This document shows positions 17,178-25,600 of a stretch of DNA of 64,000 nt, piece after piece. Under the pieces are notes generated by a model. That model did not search any database. It was not told the DNA's origin and saw only the letters and a program-made list of their open reading frames with translations. This DNA is from Bacteroides faecalis (GTDB lineage Bacteria; Bacteroidota; Bacteroidia; Bacteroidales; Bacteroidaceae): the NCBI RefSeq assembly GCF_003865075.1, contig NZ_BHWB01000013.1, forward strand, positions 54,975 through 118,974, given 5' to 3'. Numbering within the stretch: position 1 is the stretch's first letter; each line of letters opens with the position of its first letter. Both the position numbers and the translations under genes were made by a program.

Positions 17178-18035
17178 TTACCCCTTTTCCTTATGTGAAG
17201 GTGACATTGGAGCTGACACTTCAGCTATGTCGCTTACTTCCGTTACAGCATCCAACCATCCTTCCATCACAACAGCAGGTGAATGCGTTGTCAGAATAAT
17301 CTGCACATTAGGATTCAGTTCACGAATCATTGAAATTAATTTTTGTTGCCACTCAATATGTAACGAGGCTTCCGGTTCATCCATAAACAGTACACAGTGA
17401 CTATCATTTTGCACAAGTACTGTCAATAAGATCACCAACATCTGTTTCTCTCCTGAAGAAAGTTTATAAGGAAACAGTAATTCTCCATCCTGATAAAAGG
17501 CAATATCATTCCGTTTACGATCTATCTTTTTACGGGTGTAACTGAAAAGGTCGTCAATCATATCTTGGAAACGGCGTTTTGCAACAGATAAAGTGGCGGC
17601 TTTCCGGCGTTGTTCTTCATTTTCACAGGAAAGAAGTTCAATCATTTTATTACCTATATTGACTTGATAATCAAGATAACGGCGCTGTAATAAATAAAGT
17701 TGCCAATCCAATTCGGATTTCACATTCTTATCTGCCATTCGCGCAGTAAAATCTCCCATTATGAGAGGCCGATCGTAACTGCGGATTACATCATAAGGGA
17801 TATATGTTGCTTCAGGATTATCAAAAAACAGATGTACTCCGTTCTTCCCGTCACTCTTTATCTCTCCGGAAAGCTGATCCAGATAATCTACTGAACGATT
17901 GAGAATCGTCGTCTTCCCTACTCCGTTGATACCGGAGAGAATGTTCACATCGGGACGCAGATCCCAGGCTATATCAAATCTATCCCAGAGACCTTGTATT
18001 TCTATACGACGGATATAATTGGCTTGTTGTTCCAT
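17178..18035 (-). CDS. Small ABC/AAA15-type ATPase paired with DUF4435 protein
   Basis: 285 residues, soluble, with a compact ABC-type (SMC/OLD-like) nucleotide-binding domain. Walker A GINGVGKT (35-42), a helical insertion (about 105-190), ABC signature LSSGEKQ (about 193-199), Walker B CVLFMDEPEASLH and the switch motif LTTHSPAVV. This is the architecture of AAA15/AAA21 ATPases that partner TOPRIM nucleases in OLD, Gabija and PARIS systems. It is the first gene of a three-gene operon with DUF4435 and an MscS-like channel; the -7 box is at 18057-18064. It could instead be a conserved housekeeping ATPase of Bacteroides; nothing nearby marks a mobile island. Confidence 0.82.
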   Translation of the reverse strand: MEQQANYIRRIEIQGLWDRFDIAWDLRPDVNILSGINGVGKTTILNRSVDYLDQLSGEIKSDGKNGVHLFFDNPEATYIPYDVIRSYDRPLIMGDFTARMADKNVKSELDWQLYLLQRRYLDYQVNIGNKMIELLSCENEEQRRKAATLSVAKRRFQDMIDDLFSYTRKKIDRKRNDIAFYQDGELLFPYKLSSGEKQMLVILLTVLVQNDSHCVLFMDEPEASLHIEWQQKLISMIRELNPNVQIILTTHSPAVVMEGWLDAVTEVSDIAEVSAPMSPSHKEKG

Positions 18036-18056
18036 AATATTCCACTTTAATCAAGG

Positions 18057-18064
18057 CAAATATA
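18057..18064 (-). promoter_or_regulatory. Promoter -7 box of the ATPase/DUF4435/channel operon
   Basis: Reads TATATTTG on the minus strand, 21 bp upstream of the ATPase ATG. It lies back to back with the EamA promoter at 18088-18095. Confidence 0.6.
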
Positions 18065-18087
18065 AACAAATCAAACGATAAATTGGT

Positions 18088-18095
18088 TACCTTTG
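18088..18095 (+). promoter_or_regulatory. Promoter -7 box of the EamA transporter gene, inside a dyad
   Basis: TACCTTTG, 34 bp upstream of the ATG at 18130. It overlaps one arm of a perfect 9-bp inverted repeat, GTTACCTTT at 18086-18094 and AAAGGTAAC at 18110-18118, which could be an operator or a 5' hairpin. Confidence 0.6.
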
Positions 18096-18129
18096 CAGCA
18101 GTTTTCAATAAAGGTAACAATTAGAAGTT

Positions 18130-19047
18130 ATGAATAATAGCAAGAACCTGCAAGGCCATCTTTTCGCACTCACAGCAAATGTAATGTGGGGATTGATGTC
18201 TCCTATCGGGAAATCGGCTCTACAGGAGTTTTCACCCATTTCAGTAACTACTTTCCGTATGGTTGGTGCAGCAGTTGCATTCTGGATACTTTCTATATTT
18301 TGCAAGCAGGAACACGTGGATCATCGTGATATGCTGAAAATATTCTTTGCTTCTTTATTCGCTTTGGTGTTCAATCAGGGAGTATTTATTTTCGGACTTT
18401 CGCTAACATCACCTATCGACGCTTCTATTGTTACTACTACTTTACCGATCGTTACTATGATTGTAGCTGCTATTTATCTGAAAGAACCGATCACTAATAA
18501 GAAAGTTCTAGGAATTTTCGTGGGAGCAATGGGAGCACTTATTCTTATTATGAGCAGTCAGGCTGCAAATAATGGTGGAGGAAGTATTATTGGTGACTTG
18601 CTTTGCCTGGTTGCACAGATCAGTTTTTCTATTTATCTGACTGTATTTAAAGGATTGAGTCAGCAGTATTCGGCTGTGACAATTAACAAATGGATGTTCA
18701 TCTATGCTTCTATATGTTACATTCCTTTTTCATATTATGATATTTCTACGATCCAATGGGCTAATATTTCTACTATTGCCATCCTGCAAGTGCTCTATGT
18801 GGTATTGGGAGGTAGTTTCCTCGCTTATCTCTGCATTATGACTGCTCAAAAATTACTTCGTCCCACAGTAGTTAGTATGTATAATTATATGCAGCCAATT
18901 GTGGCTACTATCGCTGCAATTATTATGGGAATTGGAAGTTTCGGATGGCAGAAAGGAATTGCAATAGCACTTGTGTTCTTAGGAGTATATATTGTAACAC
19001 AGAGCAAGTCAAGGGCAGATTTCGAAAAAGCAGGGAAAGAATTGTAA
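18130..19047 (+). CDS. EamA/DMT-family permease
   Basis: 305 residues with ten hydrophobic helices arranged as two EamA repeats (about 10-140 and 155-292): ALTANVMWGLMSPIGKSAL and the second-repeat start GDLLCLVAQISFSIYL. These drug/metabolite transporters exchange or export small molecules (amino acids, nucleosides, drugs); the substrate cannot be told from sequence. Transcribed alone, divergent from the ATPase operon. A 21-base palindrome (19039-19059) overlaps the stop codon and may act as a weak terminator. Confidence 0.88.
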   Translation: MNNSKNLQGHLFALTANVMWGLMSPIGKSALQEFSPISVTTFRMVGAAVAFWILSIFCKQEHVDHRDMLKIFFASLFALVFNQGVFIFGLSLTSPIDASIVTTTLPIVTMIVAAIYLKEPITNKKVLGIFVGAMGALILIMSSQAANNGGGSIIGDLLCLVAQISFSIYLTVFKGLSQQYSAVTINKWMFIYASICYIPFSYYDISTIQWANISTIAILQVLYVVLGGSFLAYLCIMTAQKLLRPTVVSMYNYMQPIVATIAAIIMGIGSFGWQKGIAIALVFLGVYIVTQSKSRADFEKAGKEL

Positions 19048-19224
19048 AGTTTACAATTCTCAGCTCTTCCTATAAGTTTTTTCCATAAAAAATCCGTCAC
19101 CATCACTAATTCAATCTCAACTATCTAAATATTAATGATTAGCAGCGTGACGGAAAGTGTGATGGCAGTGTGACGAGAAAAATATCCGTCACACTCTGTA
19201 TTTTCAATCTATATAGCTAAAATC
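19048..19224. repeat. Intergenic GTGTGACGG-type inverted repeats
   Basis: Between two convergent genes. The motif GTGTGACGG/CCGTCACAC and near copies occur five times: CCGTCACCATCAC near 19092, GCGTGACGG near 19145, GTGTGATGG near 19157, GTGTGACGA at 19168, CCGTCACAC at 19186. AGTGTGACG (19167-19175) and CGTCACACT (19187-19195) form a perfect 9-bp hairpin, and the outer copies form a second, imperfect one. It holds no gene; the structures probably end transcription from one or both sides. Confidence 0.6.
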
Positions 19225-19356
19225 TGTTTCATAGGGTGAAACTATTCGTTTCTCGGTGTGAAACTTTTAGTTTCAATAAGTGAAACCAATAGTTTCACCC
19301 TATAGAACCATTAGTTTCATCCTATTGAAACCAATGGTTTCAAAGCATGAAACACT
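19225..19356. repeat. Tandem array of six 22-bp units built on GTTTCA-N5-TGAAAC dyads
   Basis: GTTTC begins at 19226, 19248, 19270, 19292, 19314 and 19337, and GAAAC (once GAAC) at 19238, 19260, 19282, 19305, 19327 and 19349: a strict 22-bp period with one 23-bp step. Each unit is a dyad; bases between the half-sites vary. ATAGGGTGAAACTATT at 19231-19246 is repeated inverted at 19288-19303, so long hairpins can also form. The array ends 7 bp before the stop of the downstream lipoprotein gene. It has no CRISPR-like unique spacers. Function unknown. Confidence 0.8.
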
Positions 19357-19359
19357 TTT

Positions 19360-20271
19360 CTATTCTTTATCCTTGGTTATACTATCAATACGATACTCTT
19401 GTCCTTGCTTAACAACTTTAATTTTTAAAGTTTTATTCTTCGCAAAACTTACTTGGTAGGTATCTTCATTTATTGGAGTAATCTTAATAGAAGGACGCGA
19501 TAAATTATCAAAATCGAAATCAAGAATCAATAAATCATATCCATGCCCATTATTTTCCAGAAACTCTTCCTTCTCAACTGCATCAAACTGTTTCAAGGCA
19601 TTTGGTGTAAGATATTCAGTACGTATGGATGCAAGTTGGCTTGCCAATCCTTCCGGCATACTACAATATTTCAATGTGTAGGCATCATAAAAAGTTTTCA
19701 GAAATGAGAGAGGTTCTGATGTATTAATTGCCGGTATCACCGGGTTATCACATAACAAACTGTCTCCATAAAGACTACCATTCCATATCGGAGTAATATA
19801 ATCAATCATATATTGTCCATCAATTTTAGTCACTCTCAAAGGAATATTTTGCGTACTTTCAAATTCACCACCTTTCCCCCACGTATAGCTAACCATATAC
19901 CAATTATCATTCAAATGTTTTACGGTTAATGTCTCAAGGACATCGTCACTAACATCTTGCGCACGTATAATTGGATCACAATCCGTTGCTTTCCTTACTC
20001 TATCAAGTTTTTCAATAAGTCCCTTGGTCAATTTAATATTAACTGATTTCAATGATTTAGAAGGATGTTCAGCCAGACACACCTTGTAAAATTCCTTAAT
20101 TAAATTAATTGCATCCTTTTCAACAATAGTATCTGTCGGAACCATGCTTATCCACACTGTATCTTCCTGGTTATCCGTAGATTCCGCAAATACATTCCTT
20201 TTCTGATTACCACAAGAAAAGAAAAAAATAGCACACAACACTAATGCTAGATTGACAAATGTTAATTTCAA
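19360..20271 (-). CDS. Lipoprotein with two DUF3828-like repeats
   Basis: 303 residues. Lipoprotein signal with lipobox FFSC (C20). The mature part looks like two copies of a DUF3828/NTF2-like unit: AINLIKEFYKVCLAEHPSKSL...(about 56-165) and PLSFLKTFYDAYTLKYCSMPEG...(about 187-300), each with an N-terminal helix, a surface-helix block ending in an acidic segment (DCDPIIRAQD and GHGYDLLILDFDFD), and a beta-sheet half (VSYTWGK / QVSFAKNK). Periplasmic or outer-membrane anchored; role unknown. It lies upstream of nothing on its strand and directly next to the repeat array at its 3' end. Confidence 0.65.
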   Translation of the reverse strand: MKLTFVNLALVLCAIFFFSCGNQKRNVFAESTDNQEDTVWISMVPTDTIVEKDAINLIKEFYKVCLAEHPSKSLKSVNIKLTKGLIEKLDRVRKATDCDPIIRAQDVSDDVLETLTVKHLNDNWYMVSYTWGKGGEFESTQNIPLRVTKIDGQYMIDYITPIWNGSLYGDSLLCDNPVIPAINTSEPLSFLKTFYDAYTLKYCSMPEGLASQLASIRTEYLTPNALKQFDAVEKEEFLENNGHGYDLLILDFDFDNLSRPSIKITPINEDTYQVSFAKNKTLKIKVVKQGQEYRIDSITKDKE

Positions 20272-20326
20272 AATAGTAGTATTAAGAGTTAATCATTAAA
20301 TTCTCTGAAAGTATCTCGATAACTTT

Positions 20327-21421
20327 TTATTTCTTCAATTCTGCAAAATATGTATCCAACAAACTTTTAGCCGCTACAAATGAAGTCAAACTACCACCTA
20401 ACACTTGTTTCTCTCTTTCCTGAAGCATAGTTTCAATCTTCGAATTATGATAGAAACTGTCACGTAGTTGTTCATTGATGCTTTCATACATCCAATACTT
20501 GCTCTGTTCATTACGACGATATTCAAAATAACCATTGTCTTTAACAAAGGCAATGTATTGATCAATCATGTCCCAGATTTCTTTTATACCTATATTATAG
20601 AATCCGGAATAAGTCATTACTTGTGGAGTCCATCCGGAATCAGGAGCAGGGAAAAGATGCAAGGCATTACGGAATTGAGTGGCAGCCAATTTTGCCCTTT
20701 CAAGGTTATCACCATCCGCCTTATTAATGATAATACCATCCGCCATCTCCATTATACCACGTTTGATACCTTGTAGTTCATCTCCTGTACCAGCCAACTG
20801 GATCAACAAAAAGAAATCCACCATCGAGTGAACAGCTGTTTCACTTTGTCCTACTCCAACTGTTTCTACGAAAATCTTATCAAATCCGGCAGCCTCGCAA
20901 AGAATAATTGTCTCACGAGTTTTACGTGCAACTCCTCCCAAAGAACCGGCCGAAGGACTAGGACGAATAAAAGATTTAGGATGCACAGAAAGTTGTTCCA
21001 TACGAGTCTTATCACCCAAAATACTACCTTTACTACGCTCACTACTCGGGTCGATAGCCAAAACAGCTAACTTTCCTCCTTTTTCTAATACATGTAGTCC
21101 GAATACATCAATCGAAGTACTTTTACCTGCTCCAGGGACTCCACTGATACCTACACGAATAGAATTTCCAGAATAAGGTAAACACTTTTCAATTACCTCT
21201 TGTGCAACCGCCTGATGATCAGGCTTCACACTTTCTACCAATGTCACAGCCTGGCTTAGAATAGTAACATCGCCTTTTACGATTCCTTCTACAAACTCTG
21301 CCACCGAAAGCTGACGTTTTTTCGGTTTGCGTTTCAAATAGGGATTCACAGATGAAGGTTGCTCGATACCTTTATTGACAACCAATCCTTTATATTCTTC
21401 ACTATTTTCCGGATGTTCCAT
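20327..21421 (-). CDS. meaB: Methylmalonyl-CoA mutase-associated GTPase MeaB
   Basis: G3E-family P-loop GTPase, 364 residues, that gates cobalamin loading and protects methylmalonyl-CoA mutase, the enzyme of the succinate-propionate route in Bacteroides. Motifs: Walker A GVPGAGKST (about 94-102), switch region VLAIDPSSERSKGSILGDKTRM, ETVGVGQSE (Walker B/switch II) and base-recognition NKAD. The C-terminal helical dimerisation region ends YFAELKK. The mutase genes are not in the window. It follows the DUF1573 gene by 11 bp on the minus strand, so the two are co-transcribed. Confidence 0.92.
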   Translation of the reverse strand: MEHPENSEEYKGLVVNKGIEQPSSVNPYLKRKPKKRQLSVAEFVEGIVKGDVTILSQAVTLVESVKPDHQAVAQEVIEKCLPYSGNSIRVGISGVPGAGKSTSIDVFGLHVLEKGGKLAVLAIDPSSERSKGSILGDKTRMEQLSVHPKSFIRPSPSAGSLGGVARKTRETIILCEAAGFDKIFVETVGVGQSETAVHSMVDFFLLIQLAGTGDELQGIKRGIMEMADGIIINKADGDNLERAKLAATQFRNALHLFPAPDSGWTPQVMTYSGFYNIGIKEIWDMIDQYIAFVKDNGYFEYRRNEQSKYWMYESINEQLRDSFYHNSKIETMLQEREKQVLGGSLTSFVAAKSLLDTYFAELKK

Positions 21422-21432
21422 AGCAGTGATTA

Positions 21433-22500
21433 TTAACGTTTGATATTTATTTCAACTTTCGGGCGTAATGGATCATTTGTTATCATCAGGATACGCAAAT
21501 GATGTTTCTTATTACCCACATCCCGTTTATGAATAGTTACTTTCAATTTCGTTGTCGCCCCCGGTTGAATGACCGTCTTTTTCAGGCTTACTCCTACAGA
21601 AGAATTGAATACTTGCAATTTGCTGATGACTAACGGAGTTTTTCCTGTATTAGTGATTACAATATTGCGACTTACCTTCTTCTTTTTTAATAACGCTTCA
21701 CTAAGATCTATGTTCGTCTCAGAAAGATGAATAACAGGAGCATTTAATGAATCCTGAGCAGTCATATGAGAAAAGTTAGGAAGTAAAACCGCTGAAACAG
21801 GAATTTCATTGTCTTCACTGACTTTATCACCCGCAAAACGAGAAAGATATACGGAAGATTGTGTGAGTCCAAAGTCTTGCAGAAGCTCTGTATCCAGTGT
21901 CAATTTGATTATACCTTTCTTACCCTTCAACAAAACGTTAGGTTCCTTCTCCATTTTTAAATAAGGTGGTAAGTGCATTAATATCGGTTCATAAGGACGA
22001 TCCGATAAATTAACAACTCCTATGGTGAGTGTCGGTTTTTCTCCACGATATAAATCTGAGAAAGCTATTTCATCTTTATCGATGCGAATATTCCCAATCT
22101 TAAAAGGATGAGTCTTAGTAAAATCTTTTACTTCTTTTACTACTTCACCTGCAAATTTCAAATAGACCAGATGAGGTTCGGCATTACTATAAATTCCTAC
22201 CGACTTTTCAAAATGTCCCAATGCCTTTGCATCAAAAGAAGCTTTTACTGTTCCTTTTGCTCCGGGTGCAATGGGTTCTTTTGTCCAATCGGCAACCGAA
22301 CAAGCACAAGAGGTAGTGACATTAGTCAGTACCAAAGGCTCATTGCCTGTATTGGTGATGATATATTCTACTGTTACCGGACTCTTCCATTCAATCTGTC
22401 CAAAGTTATGAATCTCTTTATTAGAAGAGATACGGGGTTGGGCGATAGCCGCCAATGCAATAGAAAACAGAGAAAATATAGATAGTAAACGACGTTTCAT
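21433..22500 (-). CDS. Secreted DUF1573 (immunoglobulin-like) protein
   Basis: 355 residues from the ATG at 22500 (MKRRLLSIFSLFSIALAAIAQ, a good signal peptide). A longer frame to 22524 exists, but a TAnnTTTG promoter box covers 22524-22531, so the shorter start is preferred. DUF1573 repeats are visible: IHNFGQIEWKSPVTVEYIITNTGNEPLVLTNVTTSCAC (about 28-65) and a similar C-terminal unit NIVITNTGKTPLVISKLQV (about 285-303), each ending in a beta-rich PGA(K/T) segment. Likely periplasmic or surface; role unknown. First gene of a unit with meaB 11 bp downstream. Confidence 0.8.
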   Translation of the reverse strand: MKRRLLSIFSLFSIALAAIAQPRISSNKEIHNFGQIEWKSPVTVEYIITNTGNEPLVLTNVTTSCACSVADWTKEPIAPGAKGTVKASFDAKALGHFEKSVGIYSNAEPHLVYLKFAGEVVKEVKDFTKTHPFKIGNIRIDKDEIAFSDLYRGEKPTLTIGVVNLSDRPYEPILMHLPPYLKMEKEPNVLLKGKKGIIKLTLDTELLQDFGLTQSSVYLSRFAGDKVSEDNEIPVSAVLLPNFSHMTAQDSLNAPVIHLSETNIDLSEALLKKKKVSRNIVITNTGKTPLVISKLQVFNSSVGVSLKKTVIQPGATTKLKVTIHKRDVGNKKHHLRILMITNDPLRPKVEINIKR

Positions 22501-22523
22501 ATAATACTTTTTATTTTGATGCA

Positions 22524-22531
22524 CAAATGTA
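22524..22531 (-). promoter_or_regulatory. Promoter -7 box of the DUF1573-meaB unit
   Basis: Reads TACATTTG on the minus strand. Its position rules out the longer upstream start of the DUF1573 gene and supports the ATG at 22500. Confidence 0.65.
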
Positions 22532-22566
22532 GGGGTTTTAGATGAGATAATGAACGGATTGAAAGG

Positions 22567-22601
22567 ATTATCTTAAATCATTTGTTGTTCTTTAGGATAA
22601 T
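22567..22601 (-). terminator. Terminator of the first MG2 gene
   Basis: 11-bp stem (22591-22601 and 22567-22577, one G-U pair) directly after the MG2 stop codon on the minus strand. Confidence 0.6.
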
Positions 22602-22602
22602 T

Positions 22603-25600
22603 TTATTCCACAGTCACCAGCATCGAAATAGAATGTGAAGCATATTCAGGTGCATACGCACATTGCAAAGTAGCCAATCCTGTTTCATATGTCCCTTCAC
22701 GACTCACGCGGTAACTGTATTCCAAAATATAACTTCCTTTTACTAAACGGTCAAAAAAGAAGTTAGTGGAAGCATCTTTGATATCGATATAGTAACCAAG
22801 TCCTCTATTCCAATGATAGCCGGAGAGATTGCCAATAGGTTCAAAGCAAACACCACGCTGATCTTTCAGTTGCACAAAGTCCATGGAACGATCTACACGA
22901 ATACTCAGACGGGAAACCACTTTATCACCTACCCGGAGAACGGTTTTGTCTGTGATAGGTTCCAATTGAACCGTATTAGTTACCGTCATACGTTCCACAT
23001 ACAACTGTTTCTTTACCTTCAGTTCTCTACCTTGTTGTTTCACGTCACGAATCGGTGAATCATATTCAGCATAAACTGCTCCCCAAGCTATACCCGGATC
23101 TTTCTTCTCTACTTCAATAGTACGCGAATCAAGTATATTCTGCTGAGTAAATGTACGTTTGATATATCCCAATCCCCGAATAGTCGTCTTGTCCGGAGAG
23201 GTAGTTTGTAATGTTTCGTCGGCTATTGAGATTCGTACATTCTCTTGGTTATCAAGAAGATTTGTACCATTCATCAACAAAGCATAAATGGCGTCCACAC
23301 TGGCTAAAGGAGAGCGCCACTGCTGGGTTTGTTTCTGTTTCAACAACCAGAGTTTCATTTCTTCCACGGTTGCATCGTTACCACCAACCAGACTTAACGC
23401 TTCCATTACAGTTACATGTGCACGAAGTTTCATGCCACTCCAAGTATATGGATTGTCGTTAAAGTCGAAGAACATACCTTGTTCGTCCGTCTTCGTCAGA
23501 TATTCTTTCAAAGAAGCAATAAACTTTTGCGCTTCATCTACCTTTCCGGCTTTAGTCAATACAATGGCGGCAACAGCTTTCGCATCTTCGGAAGAAGAGG
23601 AAAGTAGTTCGCTGACTTTGGACAAGTAATAGGTGTAGGCTTCTGTATTGGCAACAGGAACTTCCTCTCCCGTAATAGCAATCAGATACAAATAATCCAA
23701 GATATTTCCTGAAACACTTATAGATTTCATATCCTCTTTTTGAGCCTTGAGATGTTGCTTATACTCTTCCAAAATAGACTGATGGAGATAATTGAAAGCA
23801 GTCCGTTGCATCTTCAAAGCAATACCACCAGTTTTTTCACCAGTCAGCATAGCCAAACGAGCATTCAATCCTAATATAAAGGTAGTAACAAAACGACTAC
23901 CCCTCATTCCCTTATACCACGACCAAGCACCATTGGAGTCTTGCAATTTCTGTAACCTTGCCAAAGCAGCAGAGTTATTGCTAAGAATATTATTTAAATC
24001 AAACAAAGTCACTATCCGTTCTTTTTGTTGTTCTTCTGTTTGAGCTTCGAGTACCCAGGGAGATTCAGAAAGAAGAATATTTTTCACTTCCTGATTCTTT
24101 TGCAAGTTACTTAAAAAGGTTTCTTTGGTCCCACTCTGCTGTTTCCAACTATCAAATAGTGCCTTTATGCGAGGCTGGCTCTTCATGATGCAACCAGCCA
24201 ATGTATTCACATAGTAAGCAATAGACCAAGAAATAGCATTATCATCCGTTGGAAATGCCAGTGACGGTAATGCCTGAACAGCATACCAAGACGGACTACC
24301 GGTAAATTCAATCGTCAATCTTCGATCGGTAACTGTTTCACTTTGATGGTTAAATAAACTATCGAGTGAGAAAATACGTGTTTCTTCACCACGAACAGGC
24401 ATTGGAAGAGTCTCAACCAAATGTTCTTTATTGGTTAATATCGGAAGCAATTGTTGTTCACCATCACTGAATGTTCCGCTATCGGCCACTATACGGCAAC
24501 CTACTACTTCATACTCATCACTTACAGTAAACAAGAAATTCACACCAATCGCCTTTCCTGCTTTTATAGCAAAGTCCTGCTTTTGAGTATTTATCACTTT
24601 ATCTGTCATCGGATCAAAAAGAATCATACACACCGTTCCCGATTGCTTCTTACCTGTCATATTAGAGATAGAAGCAGCAATGGAAGTCTTATCTCCCACA
24701 CGTACAAAACGTGGAAGATTAGGAGTCAGCATAAACTCTTTGCTCGTAGTAGCTTCTCCATCCAATGTGCCCAACATCATATTCTTAGTATGAGAATAAC
24801 CGCGGAAATTCCAGCGCGTCAAGCTTTCGGGCATTGTGAATGAGAAAGAAACTTCTCCCCGTTCATTGGTACGAAGCTGCGGATAGAAGAAAGCGGTTTC
24901 GGAAAGGTTGGTACGAATATTTGCTGTTGTTTCAGGTAGCATTCCTGCCTCCTCTACGGAAACATTACTATCATTCTTTGATTGTGCCGACATGAGTTTA
25001 GCAATATCTATAGTTGATATCGCCCCTGTCATAGATATCATCTTCCGTTTTTCATAGGGTGCATAATTTATCTCATATATCATACATTCTTCAAAAGGTT
25101 CCTCCAAAGAATAAGATGACGGCTGGTTCGCAAAATGATCATAAGCTATCGCCGAAACTTTAAGATAATTAGTTTTTCCTATATACTGAAACAAATTATC
25201 CTGAACAGCATAGTGATCCCAATAAGCACTTGGTAAATTCCTTCCATAATACAAACCAAAGTTCATTCCCCTACTCCATATTTTATCTAACGAAGCATCA
25301 TACATAGTTGCTAACATTTCTGCATTAGCAGCTTTACCCTGTGGAGTTTTGACTGTTAATTTCCATTCTTCTTTTTGTCCGGGACACAACCTATCACGAA
25401 ATACATCCCATTTCATTGTCAGCTTTTCATTTGGTTTTCGCTTTACTAGTTTTACACTTCCTTGATGTACTTTTCCATCCTCCACCACACAAAGATTTAC
25501 AACAATACCATCGCCATAATTTGACTGATAAGGATACTCAAAACGGACTATAGAATCAGATAAATTCAGCTTCCTACTCTCCAACAATCCCGTATTAGCA

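Noticed and set aside
19225..19356. CRISPR array
   Set aside because: Units are only 22 bp with no unique spacers of 28-40 bp, and no cas genes are nearby.
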